Positions 47,301 through 57,629 of a stretch of 64,000 nucleotides of DNA are shown piece by piece. The stretch's first letter is position 1; the number at the start of each line of letters is the position of its first letter. The position numbers and the translations under genes are program-made. This stretch comes from Candidatus Kinetoplastidibacterium crithidiae (GTDB taxonomy: Bacteria > Pseudomonadota > Gammaproteobacteria > Burkholderiales > Burkholderiaceae_B), in assembly GCA_019278155.1 (NCBI GenBank), contig JADMLC010000002.1, positions 1 to 64,000 on the forward strand, given 5' to 3'. The notes under the pieces were generated by a model. The model was given only the letters and a program-made list of their open reading frames with translations. It did no database searches and was not told where the DNA came from.

Positions 47301-47966
47301 TTTAGTCTAATTAATTTAGGTATTATAAAAATTGATTTGTTAAGAGATAATTTATTGCTTAATGTTTTTTGCTTATAAAACAACTATTTTTTTCTGATGT
47401 TTTTAAAATAATTTTAATTCCAATATTTTTATACACCATATATTTTACTATAATCCATAGCATGTAGCATTTGCATGATAGATATAATTTATATTTTTTA
47501 CGCTACTTAATATAATAGAAAAAGTAGTGCTAATTTTTAATTGATAGTAAATTTATTTATAATATATTTGTTGGCTCAGTAAAATATTTACATCAATGTA
47601 AGAAGATTTAGTCAATTTTCTTTGAAAAAAAAATTAATTCAGGTTACAATTAACGAGCTTATAAGGCTTTAAGTTCTTTTTTAGCAAGAATGATTTAGAG
47701 CATATCATTCCTAATAGTTTTTCCTGCGGCCAGAGAAAGAAAGAGCCGATTTTGTAAAAAAGTGTGGTTTTATTTGGACGTTTATTCCTAGTCATATATT
47801 TGTAAAGTATAATAACTTTGATAGTGCACTTTTTGCAGAAAGGAAAATAAATACTGTAATGAATATCGAAAGTGGAGTCTTCAAGAATTTAAAGGTTATA
47901 TTTTGTTAAAGCCAATTCTAGTCTTGATATTCATCCGCTATAATAATTGGTTTCTATTTAAATTAA
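47301..47966. other. 666-bp gene-free region between mutM and tRNA-Gln
   Basis: This is the longest gap in the window. Relatives usually have lolB and ispE near here (from memory of Bordetella order), but I recognise no remnant of either. A 53-codon minus-strand frame (47634-47795) has no ribosome site and no recognised similarity. Inverted repeats occur at 47655-47676 and as GAATGAT/ATCATTC near 47688-47710. A TATAAT at 47939-47944 is well placed as the -10 of tRNA-Gln. Confidence 0.6.
47655..47682 (+). terminator. Possible terminator hairpin inside the mutM-tRNA-Gln gap
   Basis: GAGCTTA (47655-47661) pairs with TAAGTTC (47670-47676), one G.T included, and is followed by TTTTTT (47677-47682). 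No gene is recognised upstream on the plus strand, so it may end an unknown transcript or be fortuitous. Confidence 0.35.
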
Positions 47967-48043
47967 TGGGGAGTCGCCAAGTTGGTTAAGGCACCGGATT
48001 TTGATTCCGGCATTCGAAGGTTCGAATCCTTCCTCCCCAGCCA
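47967..48043 (+). tRNA. tRNA-Gln (anticodon TTG)
   Basis: This 77-nt tRNA has acceptor TGGGGAG paired with CTCCCCA, anticodon stem CCGGA/TCCGG with anticodon TTG, T stem GAAGG/CCTTC around TTCGAAT, and an encoded CCA. It lies directly upstream of prs, as in related betaproteobacteria. Confidence 0.96.
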
Positions 48044-48102
48044 ATAAATAATTGGTCTCTAGTAGGAGCCATATTTCAAAACCTATTTCTACGAACTTTG
48101 TT

Positions 48103-49050
48103 ATGACAAAACATAATTTTATGGTTTTTACAGGCACAGCTAATAATAAATTGGCTATGGATGTTGTTAATTACTTAGGTTCTTCTTTGGGAAATATGAC
48201 AATAGGTCGTTTTTCAGATGGAGAGGTTATGGTTGAGGTAGAGGAAAATGTTAGGGGTCAGGATATATTTGTTCTGCAACCTACATGTGCTCCAACTAAT
48301 GATAATTTGATGGAAATTATGGTTATTGCTGATGCATTGCATAGAGCTTCGGCTGGGCGCATTACGGCAGCAATTCCTTATTTTGGTTATGCTAGACAAG
48401 ATAGAATCTCTAGGTTTGCTAGAGTAGCTATAAGTGCTAAAGTGGTTGCAAATATGTTGCAGAGTGTGGGAGTAAACCGAGTATTGACTATGGACTTACA
48501 TTCTGAGCAAATTCAGGGTTTTTTTGATATTCCTGTGGATAATATTTATGCAGCCCCTATCTTAATAGAAGATATAAGAAAAAAAGATTTAACTGATATA
48601 GTTGTTGTTTCTCCAGATATAGGCGGTGTTGTTAGGGCAAGAGATTTAGCAAAGCATTTAAATGCTGATCTTGCGATTATTGATAAACGCCGTCCTAGTC
48701 CTAATGTTTCTGAAGTTATGAATATCATTGGTGAAGTTAGTAATAGGAATTGTATTCTTGTGGATGATATGGTAGATACTGCAGGAACCTTATGTAAAGC
48801 TGCTTTTGCATTAAAAGATCATGGAGCAAGTTCTGTTTATGCATATTGTACACATCCGGTGTTGTCTGGAAAGGCTACATCATTAATAGAATCATCTGTT
48901 TTGGATGAACTAGTAGTTACTGATACGATACCTTTATCTAAAGATGCAAAAGATTTTAGTAAAATAAGACAATTATCATGTGCTTCTCTTTTAGGTAAGA
49001 CTATATTGAGAATTTGTAATGCAGAATCTGTTGGTTCTTTATTTTCGTAG
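48103..49050 (+). CDS. prs: Ribose-phosphate pyrophosphokinase
   Basis: Prs makes PRPP from ribose-5-phosphate and ATP for nucleotides, histidine and tryptophan. The N-terminus is [40 protein letters not shown], the ATP-loop [20 protein letters not shown], metal-site [20 protein letters not shown], and the PRPP-loop [19 protein letters not shown] follow. I choose ATG 48103 ([11 protein letters not shown]), which matches relatives and gives 315 residues. The frame is open back to a TTG at 48052, close after tRNA-Gln. rplY and pth follow in the conserved order. Confidence 0.95.
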   Translation: MTKHNFMVFTGTANNKLAMDVVNYLGSSLGNMTIGRFSDGEVMVEVEENVRGQDIFVLQPTCAPTNDNLMEIMVIADALHRASAGRITAAIPYFGYARQDRISRFARVAISAKVVANMLQSVGVNRVLTMDLHSEQIQGFFDIPVDNIYAAPILIEDIRKKDLTDIVVVSPDIGGVVRARDLAKHLNADLAIIDKRRPSPNVSEVMNIIGEVSNRNCILVDDMVDTAGTLCKAAFALKDHGASSVYAYCTHPVLSGKATSLIESSVLDELVVTDTIPLSKDAKDFSKIRQLSCASLLGKTILRICNAESVGSLFS

Positions 49051-49131
49051 TAAATTTTCATGGTTTTACATTTTGGTCGCGACATGTAGAATCTTTTAAA
49101 TTTTTTATAAATATTTATTCGGAGTTTTTTT

Positions 49132-49740
49132 GTGAAATTTGATGCCACATTACGTAGCGTTCATGGTACGAGTGCGAGCCGCCACCTGCGCCATAAAGGA
49201 CGTATTCCTGCAATAGTTTATGGTAAAAACTCATCGCCATTAAACATAGAACTCGATCATAATTATATATATCATGCATTGCGCAAAGAAGAATTTCATT
49301 CTTCCGTTTTAAGTATGAATATTATTGATAGCAAGAAAGTTAAACAAGTAATTTTACGCTCTGTGCAATGGCATCCTTATAAACAACAAGTTTTGCATGT
49401 TGATTTTCAACTTGTAAGTGCAAATCAAAATATAAATACTAAGGTTCCTTTACACTTTCTAAATGCAGAAATATCTCCTGCTGTTAAATTGGGAGGGGCT
49501 ATAATAAATCATGTTATTACTGAATTAGAAATTTCATGCTTACCTTCAGTATTACCCCCATTCATAGAAATTGATTTGTCTAATATTGAACTAGGGAATT
49601 CTGTTCATCTTTCTAATCTTATTTTGCCTGCTGGTGTTTCTTATAATGGTAGTGATCCAGATCCTCTGTTAGCAACTGCTTTTGTTAACGAGAGTGTTGA
49701 TGATGAAGAACAAAAAGCTGAAGAGAATAAGAGTGAATAG
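49132..49740 (+). CDS. rplY: 50S ribosomal protein L25 (long, Ctc type)
   Basis: L25 binds 5S rRNA in the central protuberance. This is the long Ctc/TL5 form: an N-terminal L25 domain (TSASRHLRHKGRIPAIVYG near residue 14, HVDFQLVSANQNINTKVPL) and a C-terminal beta domain ending in an acidic tail (ESVDDEEQKAEENKSE). The start is GTG at 49132, with GGAG 7 bp upstream. At 202 residues it is of the expected size. It lies between prs and pth. Confidence 0.94.
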   Translation: MKFDATLRSVHGTSASRHLRHKGRIPAIVYGKNSSPLNIELDHNYIYHALRKEEFHSSVLSMNIIDSKKVKQVILRSVQWHPYKQQVLHVDFQLVSANQNINTKVPLHFLNAEISPAVKLGGAIINHVITELEISCLPSVLPPFIEIDLSNIELGNSVHLSNLILPAGVSYNGSDPDPLLATAFVNESVDDEEQKAEENKSE

Positions 49741-49773
49741 TTTTGTTAGTGAATTTACTTTTATATATTCTAA

Positions 49774-50358
49774 ATGAATGTTACTTTACGTTTGATTGTA
49801 GGTTTAGGTAATCCTGGTCCGGAGTACCTAAATACTCGTCATAATGCTGGCTTTTGGTTATTAGATATATTTGCGGGAGCGCTAAAAACTAATTTTGTTT
49901 ATGATAAATATTTTGATGGTTTAATTTCTAAGATTTATCTTAATGGTAATAATATTATATTTTTTAAACCTTCTACATATATTAATAATTCCGGGAGTGC
50001 TCTTTATAAATTAGTTAACTTTTATAAAATTAATCCAGAAAATATATTAGTTTTTCATGATGAGTTAGACCTTCCTCCTGGTGATATTCGAGTGAAATAT
50101 AATGGAGGAAGTGCTGGTCATAATGGTTTAAGATCAATCCAGAAGGTTATAGGAAGTGAATTTTGGCGTATTCGCATTGGTATAGGTCATCCTAGATCTT
50201 TAAATAGTAAACAGTTGGTTTCAGATTTTGTTCTTGATAGGCCAAGTTGCTCTGAGAAAAATCAAATAAATATGGCTATGGATTGTTGCTTAAATTGTAT
50301 GTTTGATATATTGGACGGTAATTTTGAAGTAGTACGTAATAAATTAAAAAATAGTTAA
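49774..50358 (+). CDS. pth: Peptidyl-tRNA hydrolase
   Basis: Pth frees tRNAs from prematurely released peptidyl-tRNA. The sequence begins LRLIVGLGNPGPEYLNTRHN AGF-type with the catalytic histidine in NTRHNAGFWLLD near residue 22. Further blocks are FFKPSTYINNSGSAL, ILVFHDELDLPPGDIRVK with the catalytic Asp, and GGSAGHNGLRSIQKVIGS. The 194-residue length is normal. It follows rplY by 33 bp; both serve translation. Confidence 0.95.
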   Translation: MNVTLRLIVGLGNPGPEYLNTRHNAGFWLLDIFAGALKTNFVYDKYFDGLISKIYLNGNNIIFFKPSTYINNSGSALYKLVNFYKINPENILVFHDELDLPPGDIRVKYNGGSAGHNGLRSIQKVIGSEFWRIRIGIGHPRSLNSKQLVSDFVLDRPSCSEKNQINMAMDCCLNCMFDILDGNFEVVRNKLKNS

Positions 50359-50377
50359 TTGTTTATAAATTTGGTAA

Positions 50378-51124
50378 ATGTTTGATAAAAATAGTTTGTT
50401 TTTTGAGGAAGTTATATTATTTTTTGCTTTTTTAAAAAAACCAAAGAACTATATAACTTCTTATAAAGATTGTGAATATGTTATAAACATATATCATTTC
50501 CTTCGTATTAAATTTGAAATTTTGTTGTTTTGGACTATTATATTATGGATTATTAATATCTTTTTATTAGGTCCAATATCTTATAATGTTGCCAAGATTA
50601 TAGGAGCTCATCACAAAATGGAGTTTGTAAATATTCCAATATATATTGGAATATTATGGGCTCCATTAATAGAAGAAATGTTATTTAGATATATTCTTTT
50701 ATGTAATCCTATTCAGTTTTTTGTAACATTACCTTTTTTTGTTTTACTATTGTTAACTGGTCCTAGTTATTATAATCTATTCTTGCTATTTTTATTAATT
50801 TTGGTTTGTTTATATTTTCGTGTGAGAAATTCCTTTTCAATTGCATTTAATTGGAATTACTACATTTTGTATTATCAAATAATTTTTTATCTATCTAGTA
50901 TTTTATTTGCGTTCATACATGTTTTCAATTTTTCATTTAATAATAATAATAAATTAAATTTATTACTTATCCCATTGTTGTTGGCACCACAGTTATTATC
51001 TGGTCTAGTTCTGGGATGGATAAGGGTGAGCAGGGGGATATTTTCATCGATAATTGTGCATGGATTATTTAATACTGGAGCAATTTTATTAATATGGTTT
51101 TTTTCTAATAAAACTTGTGTTTGA
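50378..51124 (+). CDS. CPBP-family intramembrane glutamic endopeptidase-like protein
   Basis: This 248-residue polytopic membrane protein has the three CPBP (Abi/Rce1) motifs: the Glu-Glu-x-x-x-Arg in APLIEEMLFRYILL near residue 100, Phe-x-x-x-His in ILFAFIHVFNF near 188, and His-x-x-x-Asn in SSIIVHGLFNTGAI near 229. Several hydrophobic helices surround them. Family members include the CAAX protease Rce1 and bacterial proteins of mostly unknown substrate. The active-site residues appear intact. It sits between pth and ychF with short gaps and is probably cotranscribed. Its role is unknown. Confidence 0.82.
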   Translation: MFDKNSLFFEEVILFFAFLKKPKNYITSYKDCEYVINIYHFLRIKFEILLFWTIILWIINIFLLGPISYNVAKIIGAHHKMEFVNIPIYIGILWAPLIEEMLFRYILLCNPIQFFVTLPFFVLLLLTGPSYYNLFLLFLLILVCLYFRVRNSFSIAFNWNYYILYYQIIFYLSSILFAFIHVFNFSFNNNNKLNLLLIPLLLAPQLLSGLVLGWIRVSRGIFSSIIVHGLFNTGAILLIWFFSNKTCV

Positions 51125-51146
51125 ATTATATTAATTGGAATTAATT

Positions 51147-52238
51147 ATGGCGTTACGTTGTGGTATAGTTGGTTTGCCAAATGTTGGTAAGTCAACATTA
51201 TTTAATGCTTTGACCAAAGCTGGAATAGCTGCTGAAAACTATCCTTTTTGTACTATAGAACCGAATATTGGAATAGTAGAAGTTCCTGATGTTCGTTTAC
51301 ATAGTTTGGCAGAAATAGCAAAACCCGAAAAAATTATATCTGCAACTGCAGAATTTGTTGATATAGCTGGATTGGTAGCTGGGGCCAGTAGCGGTGAAGG
51401 ATTAGGTAATAAATTCCTATCTCATATACGTGAGACTGATGCTATAATCAATGTTGTTCGTTGCTTTGAAAATCCTGATATAATTCATTATGAAGGAAAG
51501 GTGGATCCTATTCATGACATAGAGGTTATAGAGACAGAGCTAATTTTGGCAGATTTAAGTACTGTTGATAAATCGTTGAGCAAGTATAATAAACTGGTTG
51601 TCAATGATAAAAGCAATGCCACCATAGTAAATGTGCTTAAGTTATGTTTGAATCACCTTAACAATGGAAAATCTCTAAGAACTTTGCAATTATCTGAAGA
51701 AGAACAAGAAATAATTAAGAAATTTTCTTTTTTAACATATAAGCCTATTATGTACGTGGCGAATGTTGATGAGAAAGGTTTTCTTGAAAAAAATAGCTTA
51801 TTGACTTCAGTTAGTAATTATGCGGCTGATAATAATATTCCAGTAGTATCTATTTGCGCCTCTTTGGAACAAGAGATAGGGGACTTATCATTAGAAGATA
51901 AAAAAATTTTTTTGCAGGATTTAGGTGTAGAAGAAGCTGGTTTAGATAGACTAATACGTGCAGCTTTCTTGCTATTGGGATTGCAGACATATTTTACAGT
52001 TGGAGTTAAAGAGGTTCATGCCTGGACTATTCCAATAGGAGCTACGGCACCTCAAGCTGCTGGGGTAATACATACTGATTTTGAAAAAGGTTTTATTAGA
52101 GCTCAAACAATTTCATATGAAGATTTTATATGTTTCAGAGGAGAATTGAAGGCGAAGGAAGCAGGTAAAATGAGATCAGAAGGTAAGGATTATATTGTTC
52201 AGGATGGAGATATAATCAATTTCTTATTTAATGTCTAA
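51147..52238 (+). CDS. ychF: Ribosome-binding ATPase YchF
   Basis: YchF (OLA1 homologue) is an Obg-family P-loop protein that prefers ATP and binds ribosomes. The N-terminus is [20 protein letters not shown] with Walker [21 protein letters not shown] is the switch II region and [10 protein letters not shown] the position of the altered NKxE motif. The C-terminal TGS domain has [15 protein letters not shown] and [19 protein letters not shown] 51147 gives 363 residues, the same as E. coli; the frame opens four codons earlier with a TTG. Its end overlaps convergent coaD by 15 bp. Confidence 0.96.
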   Translation: MALRCGIVGLPNVGKSTLFNALTKAGIAAENYPFCTIEPNIGIVEVPDVRLHSLAEIAKPEKIISATAEFVDIAGLVAGASSGEGLGNKFLSHIRETDAIINVVRCFENPDIIHYEGKVDPIHDIEVIETELILADLSTVDKSLSKYNKLVVNDKSNATIVNVLKLCLNHLNNGKSLRTLQLSEEEQEIIKKFSFLTYKPIMYVANVDEKGFLEKNSLLTSVSNYAADNNIPVVSICASLEQEIGDLSLEDKKIFLQDLGVEEAGLDRLIRAAFLLLGLQTYFTVGVKEVHAWTIPIGATAPQAAGVIHTDFEKGFIRAQTISYEDFICFRGELKAKEAGKMRSEGKDYIVQDGDIINFLFNV

Positions 52239-52715
52239 TGTACTAAGTTTTTTTCGAAAATATTCTTCAACAATTGGAGCTACAAACTTATTGATATTTC
52301 CACCAAGGTGGGCTATTTCTTTAACTACAGTGCTAGAAATGAATTTAAATTGATCTGAGGATGTCAAAAATATTGTTTCTGCATTATTTATTAATTGTTT
52401 ATTAATACTTGCCATTTTGCATTCGTATTCAAAATCTGAAAATGTTCTGAGACCTCTTATGATTATTTTTGCTTCGTGTTTCTCCACAAAATCTTTAAGT
52501 AAACCATCAAAACTATATATGCGTACATTTTTATATTTAGCTAAAATTTTCTCAGCCATTTCAATACGTTCTTCAATAGTGAAAAGAGGTTGTTTCTTTT
52601 TGTTAAATGCTATTGCTATAAAAACTTGATCAAATATATATGAAGCTCTTTTAATTAGATCTTCATGACCATTAGTTATTGGGTCAAAAGTTCCAGGATA
52701 TACAGCAATTATCAT
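52224..52715 (-). CDS. coaD: Phosphopantetheine adenylyltransferase
   Basis: CoaD transfers AMP to 4'-phosphopantetheine, the penultimate step to coenzyme A. The nucleotidyltransferase motif is [20 protein letters not shown] with T/Hx[22 protein letters not shown] follows near residue 88, and the signature [20 protein letters not shown] near 129. At 163 residues it is full length. It is downstream of groEL on the same strand, separated by a hairpin terminator, and overlaps ychF tail to tail. Confidence 0.96.
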   Translation of the reverse strand: MIIAVYPGTFDPITNGHEDLIKRASYIFDQVFIAIAFNKKKQPLFTIEERIEMAEKILAKYKNVRIYSFDGLLKDFVEKHEAKIIIRGLRTFSDFEYECKMASINKQLINNAETIFLTSSDQFKFISSTVVKEIAHLGGNINKFVAPIVEEYFRKKLSTLDIK

Positions 52716-52735
52716 TATGATTCTTTATCCAATAG

Positions 52736-52777
52736 AAAAGCATAACTCGCCATTTTATGGCAAGTTATGCTTTTTTT
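52736..52777. terminator. Strong hairpin terminator between groEL and coaD
   Basis: A long stem with arms AAAAGCATAACT (52736-52747) and AGTTATGCTTTT (52763-52774) continues after one C.A mismatch into GCCAT/ATGGC around a TTT loop. T runs flank it on the plus strand, and a shorter T tract follows in the minus direction. It ends the groESL transcript and could also stop read-through from ychF. Confidence 0.75.
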
Positions 52778-52808
52778 AAAGCAAATCAAAAAAGTTAAGT
52801 AAGGGTTT

Positions 52809-54524
<1,716 letters not shown>

Positions 54525-54532
54525 CTATCAAA

Positions 54533-54820
54533 TTAATTAATTACTGCTAATACTTCATCTTCGCGTATTACAAGTAATTCTTCACCGTCTACTTTAACTG
54601 CTTGACCGGCATATTTTCCGAACAAGATTTTATCTCCAACTTTCAAATCTATTGGTAATATTTTACCATCTTCAGTCTTTTTACCTGGACCTACAGAAAG
54701 TACTTCACCTTGATCAGGTTTTTCTGCTGCGCTTTCTGGAATAACAATACCAGATGCAGTTTTTCTTTCATTGTCCAAGCGTTTGACGATTACACGATCG
54801 TGCAGAGGACGCAAAGTCAT
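54533..54820 (-). CDS. groES: Co-chaperonin GroES
   Basis: GroES caps the GroEL ring. The 95-residue protein begins [20 protein letters not shown], contains the mobile loop [20 protein letters not shown] that contacts GroEL through its IVI motif, and has [25 protein letters not shown] lies six bases before the ATG. It is followed by groEL after 65 bp and preceded by a heat-shock-like promoter. Confidence 0.97.
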   Translation of the reverse strand: MTLRPLHDRVIVKRLDNERKTASGIVIPESAAEKPDQGEVLSVGPGKKTEDGKILPIDLKVGDKILFGKYAGQAVKVDGEELLVIREDEVLAVIN

Positions 54821-54898
54821 AAGAAACTCCTGTTTTAAATTACTATAAAAATAAAAACTGGTTTATAAAAGCACATCATACCAGCCGTTGTTAAAGAT

Positions 54899-54926
54899 AT
54901 ATATGGTCTAAATTTTTCTGTTCAAG
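54899..54926 (-). promoter_or_regulatory. Sigma32 (heat-shock) type promoter of groESL
   Basis: On the minus strand CTTGAA (54926-54921) is followed by a 14-bp spacer and CCATATAT (54906-54899). This fits the sigma32 pattern CTTGAA / CCCCATnT, with two of the four leading C residues missing. It lies about 80 bp upstream of the groES ATG. Confidence 0.6.
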
Positions 54927-55022
54927 AGGGTCTAGAAAAATAATTAATAATAAAAATATATTGTTTACAACAAAACATTACAACTATATATGTATAGATG
55001 TTATGATATAATAAAAGTTTAT

Positions 55023-55098
55023 GGGTTGTTAGCTCAGTTGGTAGAGCAGCGGACTCTTAATCCGTAGGTCGAGTGTTCGAGTCACTCACAGCCCACCA
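55023..55098 (+). tRNA. tRNA-Lys (anticodon CTT)
   Basis: This 76-nt tRNA has acceptor GGGTTGT paired with ACAGCCC (one T.G), anticodon loop CTCTTAA giving CTT, T stem GAGTG/CACTC, and an encoded CCA. It reads only AAG. An AAA-reading tRNA-Lys must lie elsewhere. A -10-like TATGAT at 55002-55007 lies 15 bp upstream. Confidence 0.94.
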
Positions 55099-55292
55099 TT
55101 TATTGTAACTTATTGCAATAAATTGGATCTTACCAAAAATTATATAGATATGTTACGTATAATTAAATTGTTAAAAATTTGGTTAATATAGCATATATTG
55201 ATTGTGCATAACTGTATGTATACATTTGTTTTTAAACACTAGGGTAGCTTTTTAGTTGTAGAGTTTCCAATATTGTTGGCGATAGAGGATGT

Positions 55293-57629
55293 GTGCACAA
55301 TTACTTGGTTTTTCTAATATACACATTGCTTTCTTTTTATAGTGGCAGTGTTCTATCTTTATCATTTGACGAGAAGATAGCAATTGATTTCTATAGATCC
55401 AATATATCCAAGCATAATCAATTAACATTAAATTTCCCAAACGAATTACATAAACAGTCTATTTTAATAGAAGCCGATGATGTAGTTGTAGATGATACTT
55501 ATTTAACTCTAAAATCTAATGCTAAAATTACTAGTAATAACAATATTTTTACGGGAGATATAATTACTATCAATAGGTTAGATCACAATATAAAGATATA
55601 TGGGTTTTCAAATATTTTAAATAGAGGAAACCTTTTTATTGGCCGTAATCTTTTTTTTAATCTTAAGAAACCTGTCGGTAGATTAGAAGATATAAAATTA
55701 TGGTTAGAATCAAATAAAAGTTATGTTGAATCTACTCAGATTGAGTTCCTTGCTCCTTCAAAAATTAAACTAAGTAATCCTATATATACAAGTTATTTTT
55801 GTAGTAAAAGAACTTGTTATACAAAGTCTGATTCTATTTATTTGAATTTTCAAAAAAATGAGGCAATATCTAGAAATAGTTTTTTATATTTTTATAATAC
55901 TCCAATTTTATTTTTTCCTTATTTGAGTATTCCTTTAAATAAGGAATCAAAATCAGGTTTTTTATTTTCTACATACGGTATTACATCTGTTCATGGATTA
56001 GATATTAGTTTGCCATACTACTTTAGCTTTAGTAATAGATATGATATGACAATAGGGCCAAGAATTATGTCAAGAAGAGGTCTAATGTTTGAGAGTGAGG
56101 CACGATATTTGTATAATGGCATATCAGGTTATTTTACTGGTAATTACATGCATTATGATAATTTTATTCATAAACAGAGATGGTTTTATAGTTGGAAAAC
56201 TGATGTGGTTTTTTCCAAATATGCGAGTTTTGGTGTCAATCTCTCAAGAGTTTCAGATTCCGATTATTTTAATGATTTCGATTATATATGGTCAAATAAA
56301 ATTTCAAGAAGTTTATTACAAACATGTCAGTTGAACTTAGATGCTAGTAATTTTCAAGGGAAGATTAGGTTTCTAAAACATCAAACTTTAGAAAATAAAG
56401 GATCATCTAATACATATTTATTTGATAAATTACCAGAAATTGTTTGTTGGGGAAGTTTAGGCAGTTATAAAAAAAATACTATTAAAGTTTATTCTAATAT
56501 GGCAAATATTAGAATAGTTAATTCTAACAGAAGGGATTGTGGTGCTACAAGGTTGCAAATATATCCTTCTATTTCTTGTAACATAACTAAAAATGAATAC
56601 TATCTTAAACCTAAAATAGGAATGCATCTTTCTAGGTACTGGGTTAGTAAGGATGTTGATGTAAAGCACAGGGTAATATCTAGAAGTCTTCCAATTATTT
56701 CTTTAGATGGAGGAGTTAGTTATTATAGAAATATTTTTTTATTTGGACAGGATAATAAACAAATAATAGAACCTAGATTTTTCTATTTGTATGTGCCATA
56801 TAAGAACCAGTCTAACATACCATGTTACGATACTTTTTTGTTGAATTTTAATTTTTCTAGTTTATTTAAAGAAAACATATATTCTGGAGGCTGGGATCGC
56901 ATACCTAACGCTAATAATGTAACAGTTTCTATTTCAACAAAGTTTTTAGAGTCTAAAAATGATTTAGAGAGAATTTCTTTTTCAGGGGCAAGAATATTTT
57001 TTTTAAAACCAAGAAATATTTTTATTCCTAGTGAAAATATTAATCATGATTATGAGAAAACATTTTTATCATCTATCAGAATTTTGTTAGCAGATAATCT
57101 GCGATTGGAAGGACAAGTTCAGTATGATTATGTTAATAATAGTTTAGGTGAATTATCGGTGATAACGAACTACTTTCCTAGTGCTCTAAAAAATATATAT
57201 CTATCTTATAATTACAACTTAAATAGAATAGATTATAGACCGCATATACATCATATAAAGAATAATATTAGTTTAGCTTTTCAATGGCCTATAAATGAAT
57301 CTTTTTATGGCATTTGTAGGTTTGATTACTTATTCTTTTTTGAAAAAAATAATAAGACTAATTTCCATAAATTTTCTTCTGAGATGATACAATCAATACT
57401 GGGTATTGAATATAAGAAAGATAACTGCTGGGTCGGTAGGGTAGTTGCTCATTCTAAAAAGCATACTACTAAATACAATACGGCTTTATTTTTACAAATA
57501 GAATTTAGGGGTTTAGGCTCTTTAGGTTTGGATCCTATAAAATTATTGCGGGAAAATATACCTGGTTATAATGCTACGAGCTATAAGAATAAGAGTAGTG
57601 ATATTTTTGAGATACATAATAATGCATAA
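55293..57629 (+). CDS. lptD: LPS-assembly protein LptD
   Basis: LptD is the outer-membrane barrel that, with LptE, inserts lipopolysaccharide into the outer leaflet. A signal peptide is visible (VFLIYTLLSFYSGSVLS). The N-terminal OstA/LptA-like domain follows (SILIEADDVVVDDTYLTLKS), then the LptD block FYNTPILFFPYLSIPLNKES and KSGFLFSTYG near residue 220, and a long beta-rich barrel. At 778 residues it fits betaproteobacterial LptD. The start is GTG 55293, with GAGG just before it. surA overlaps its end by 8 bp. Its retention contrasts with the decayed lpxH at 34993-35463. Confidence 0.92.
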   Translation: MHNYLVFLIYTLLSFYSGSVLSLSFDEKIAIDFYRSNISKHNQLTLNFPNELHKQSILIEADDVVVDDTYLTLKSNAKITSNNNIFTGDIITINRLDHNIKIYGFSNILNRGNLFIGRNLFFNLKKPVGRLEDIKLWLESNKSYVESTQIEFLAPSKIKLSNPIYTSYFCSKRTCYTKSDSIYLNFQKNEAISRNSFLYFYNTPILFFPYLSIPLNKESKSGFLFSTYGITSVHGLDISLPYYFSFSNRYDMTIGPRIMSRRGLMFESEARYLYNGISGYFTGNYMHYDNFIHKQRWFYSWKTDVVFSKYASFGVNLSRVSDSDYFNDFDYIWSNKISRSLLQTCQLNLDASNFQGKIRFLKHQTLENKGSSNTYLFDKLPEIVCWGSLGSYKKNTIKVYSNMANIRIVNSNRRDCGATRLQIYPSISCNITKNEYYLKPKIGMHLSRYWVSKDVDVKHRVISRSLPIISLDGGVSYYRNIFLFGQDNKQIIEPRFFYLYVPYKNQSNIPCYDTFLLNFNFSSLFKENIYSGGWDRIPNANNVTVSISTKFLESKNDLERISFSGARIFFLKPRNIFIPSENINHDYEKTFLSSIRILLADNLRLEGQVQYDYVNNSLGELSVITNYFPSALKNIYLSYNYNLNRIDYRPHIHHIKNNISLAFQWPINESFYGICRFDYLFFFEKNNKTNFHKFSSEMIQSILGIEYKKDNCWVGRVVAHSKKHTTKYNTALFLQIEFRGLGSLGLDPIKLLRENIPGYNATSYKNKSSDIFEIHNNA

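Noticed and set aside
47634..47795. A 53-codon minus-strand reading frame in the mutM-tRNA-Gln gap
   Set aside because: No ribosome site, no recognised motif, and such short frames are common by chance.
55099..55292. The ATTTATTG/CAATAAAT repeat after tRNA-Lys as a terminator
   Set aside because: It is a weak A/T stem with no T tract and a 10-nt loop.
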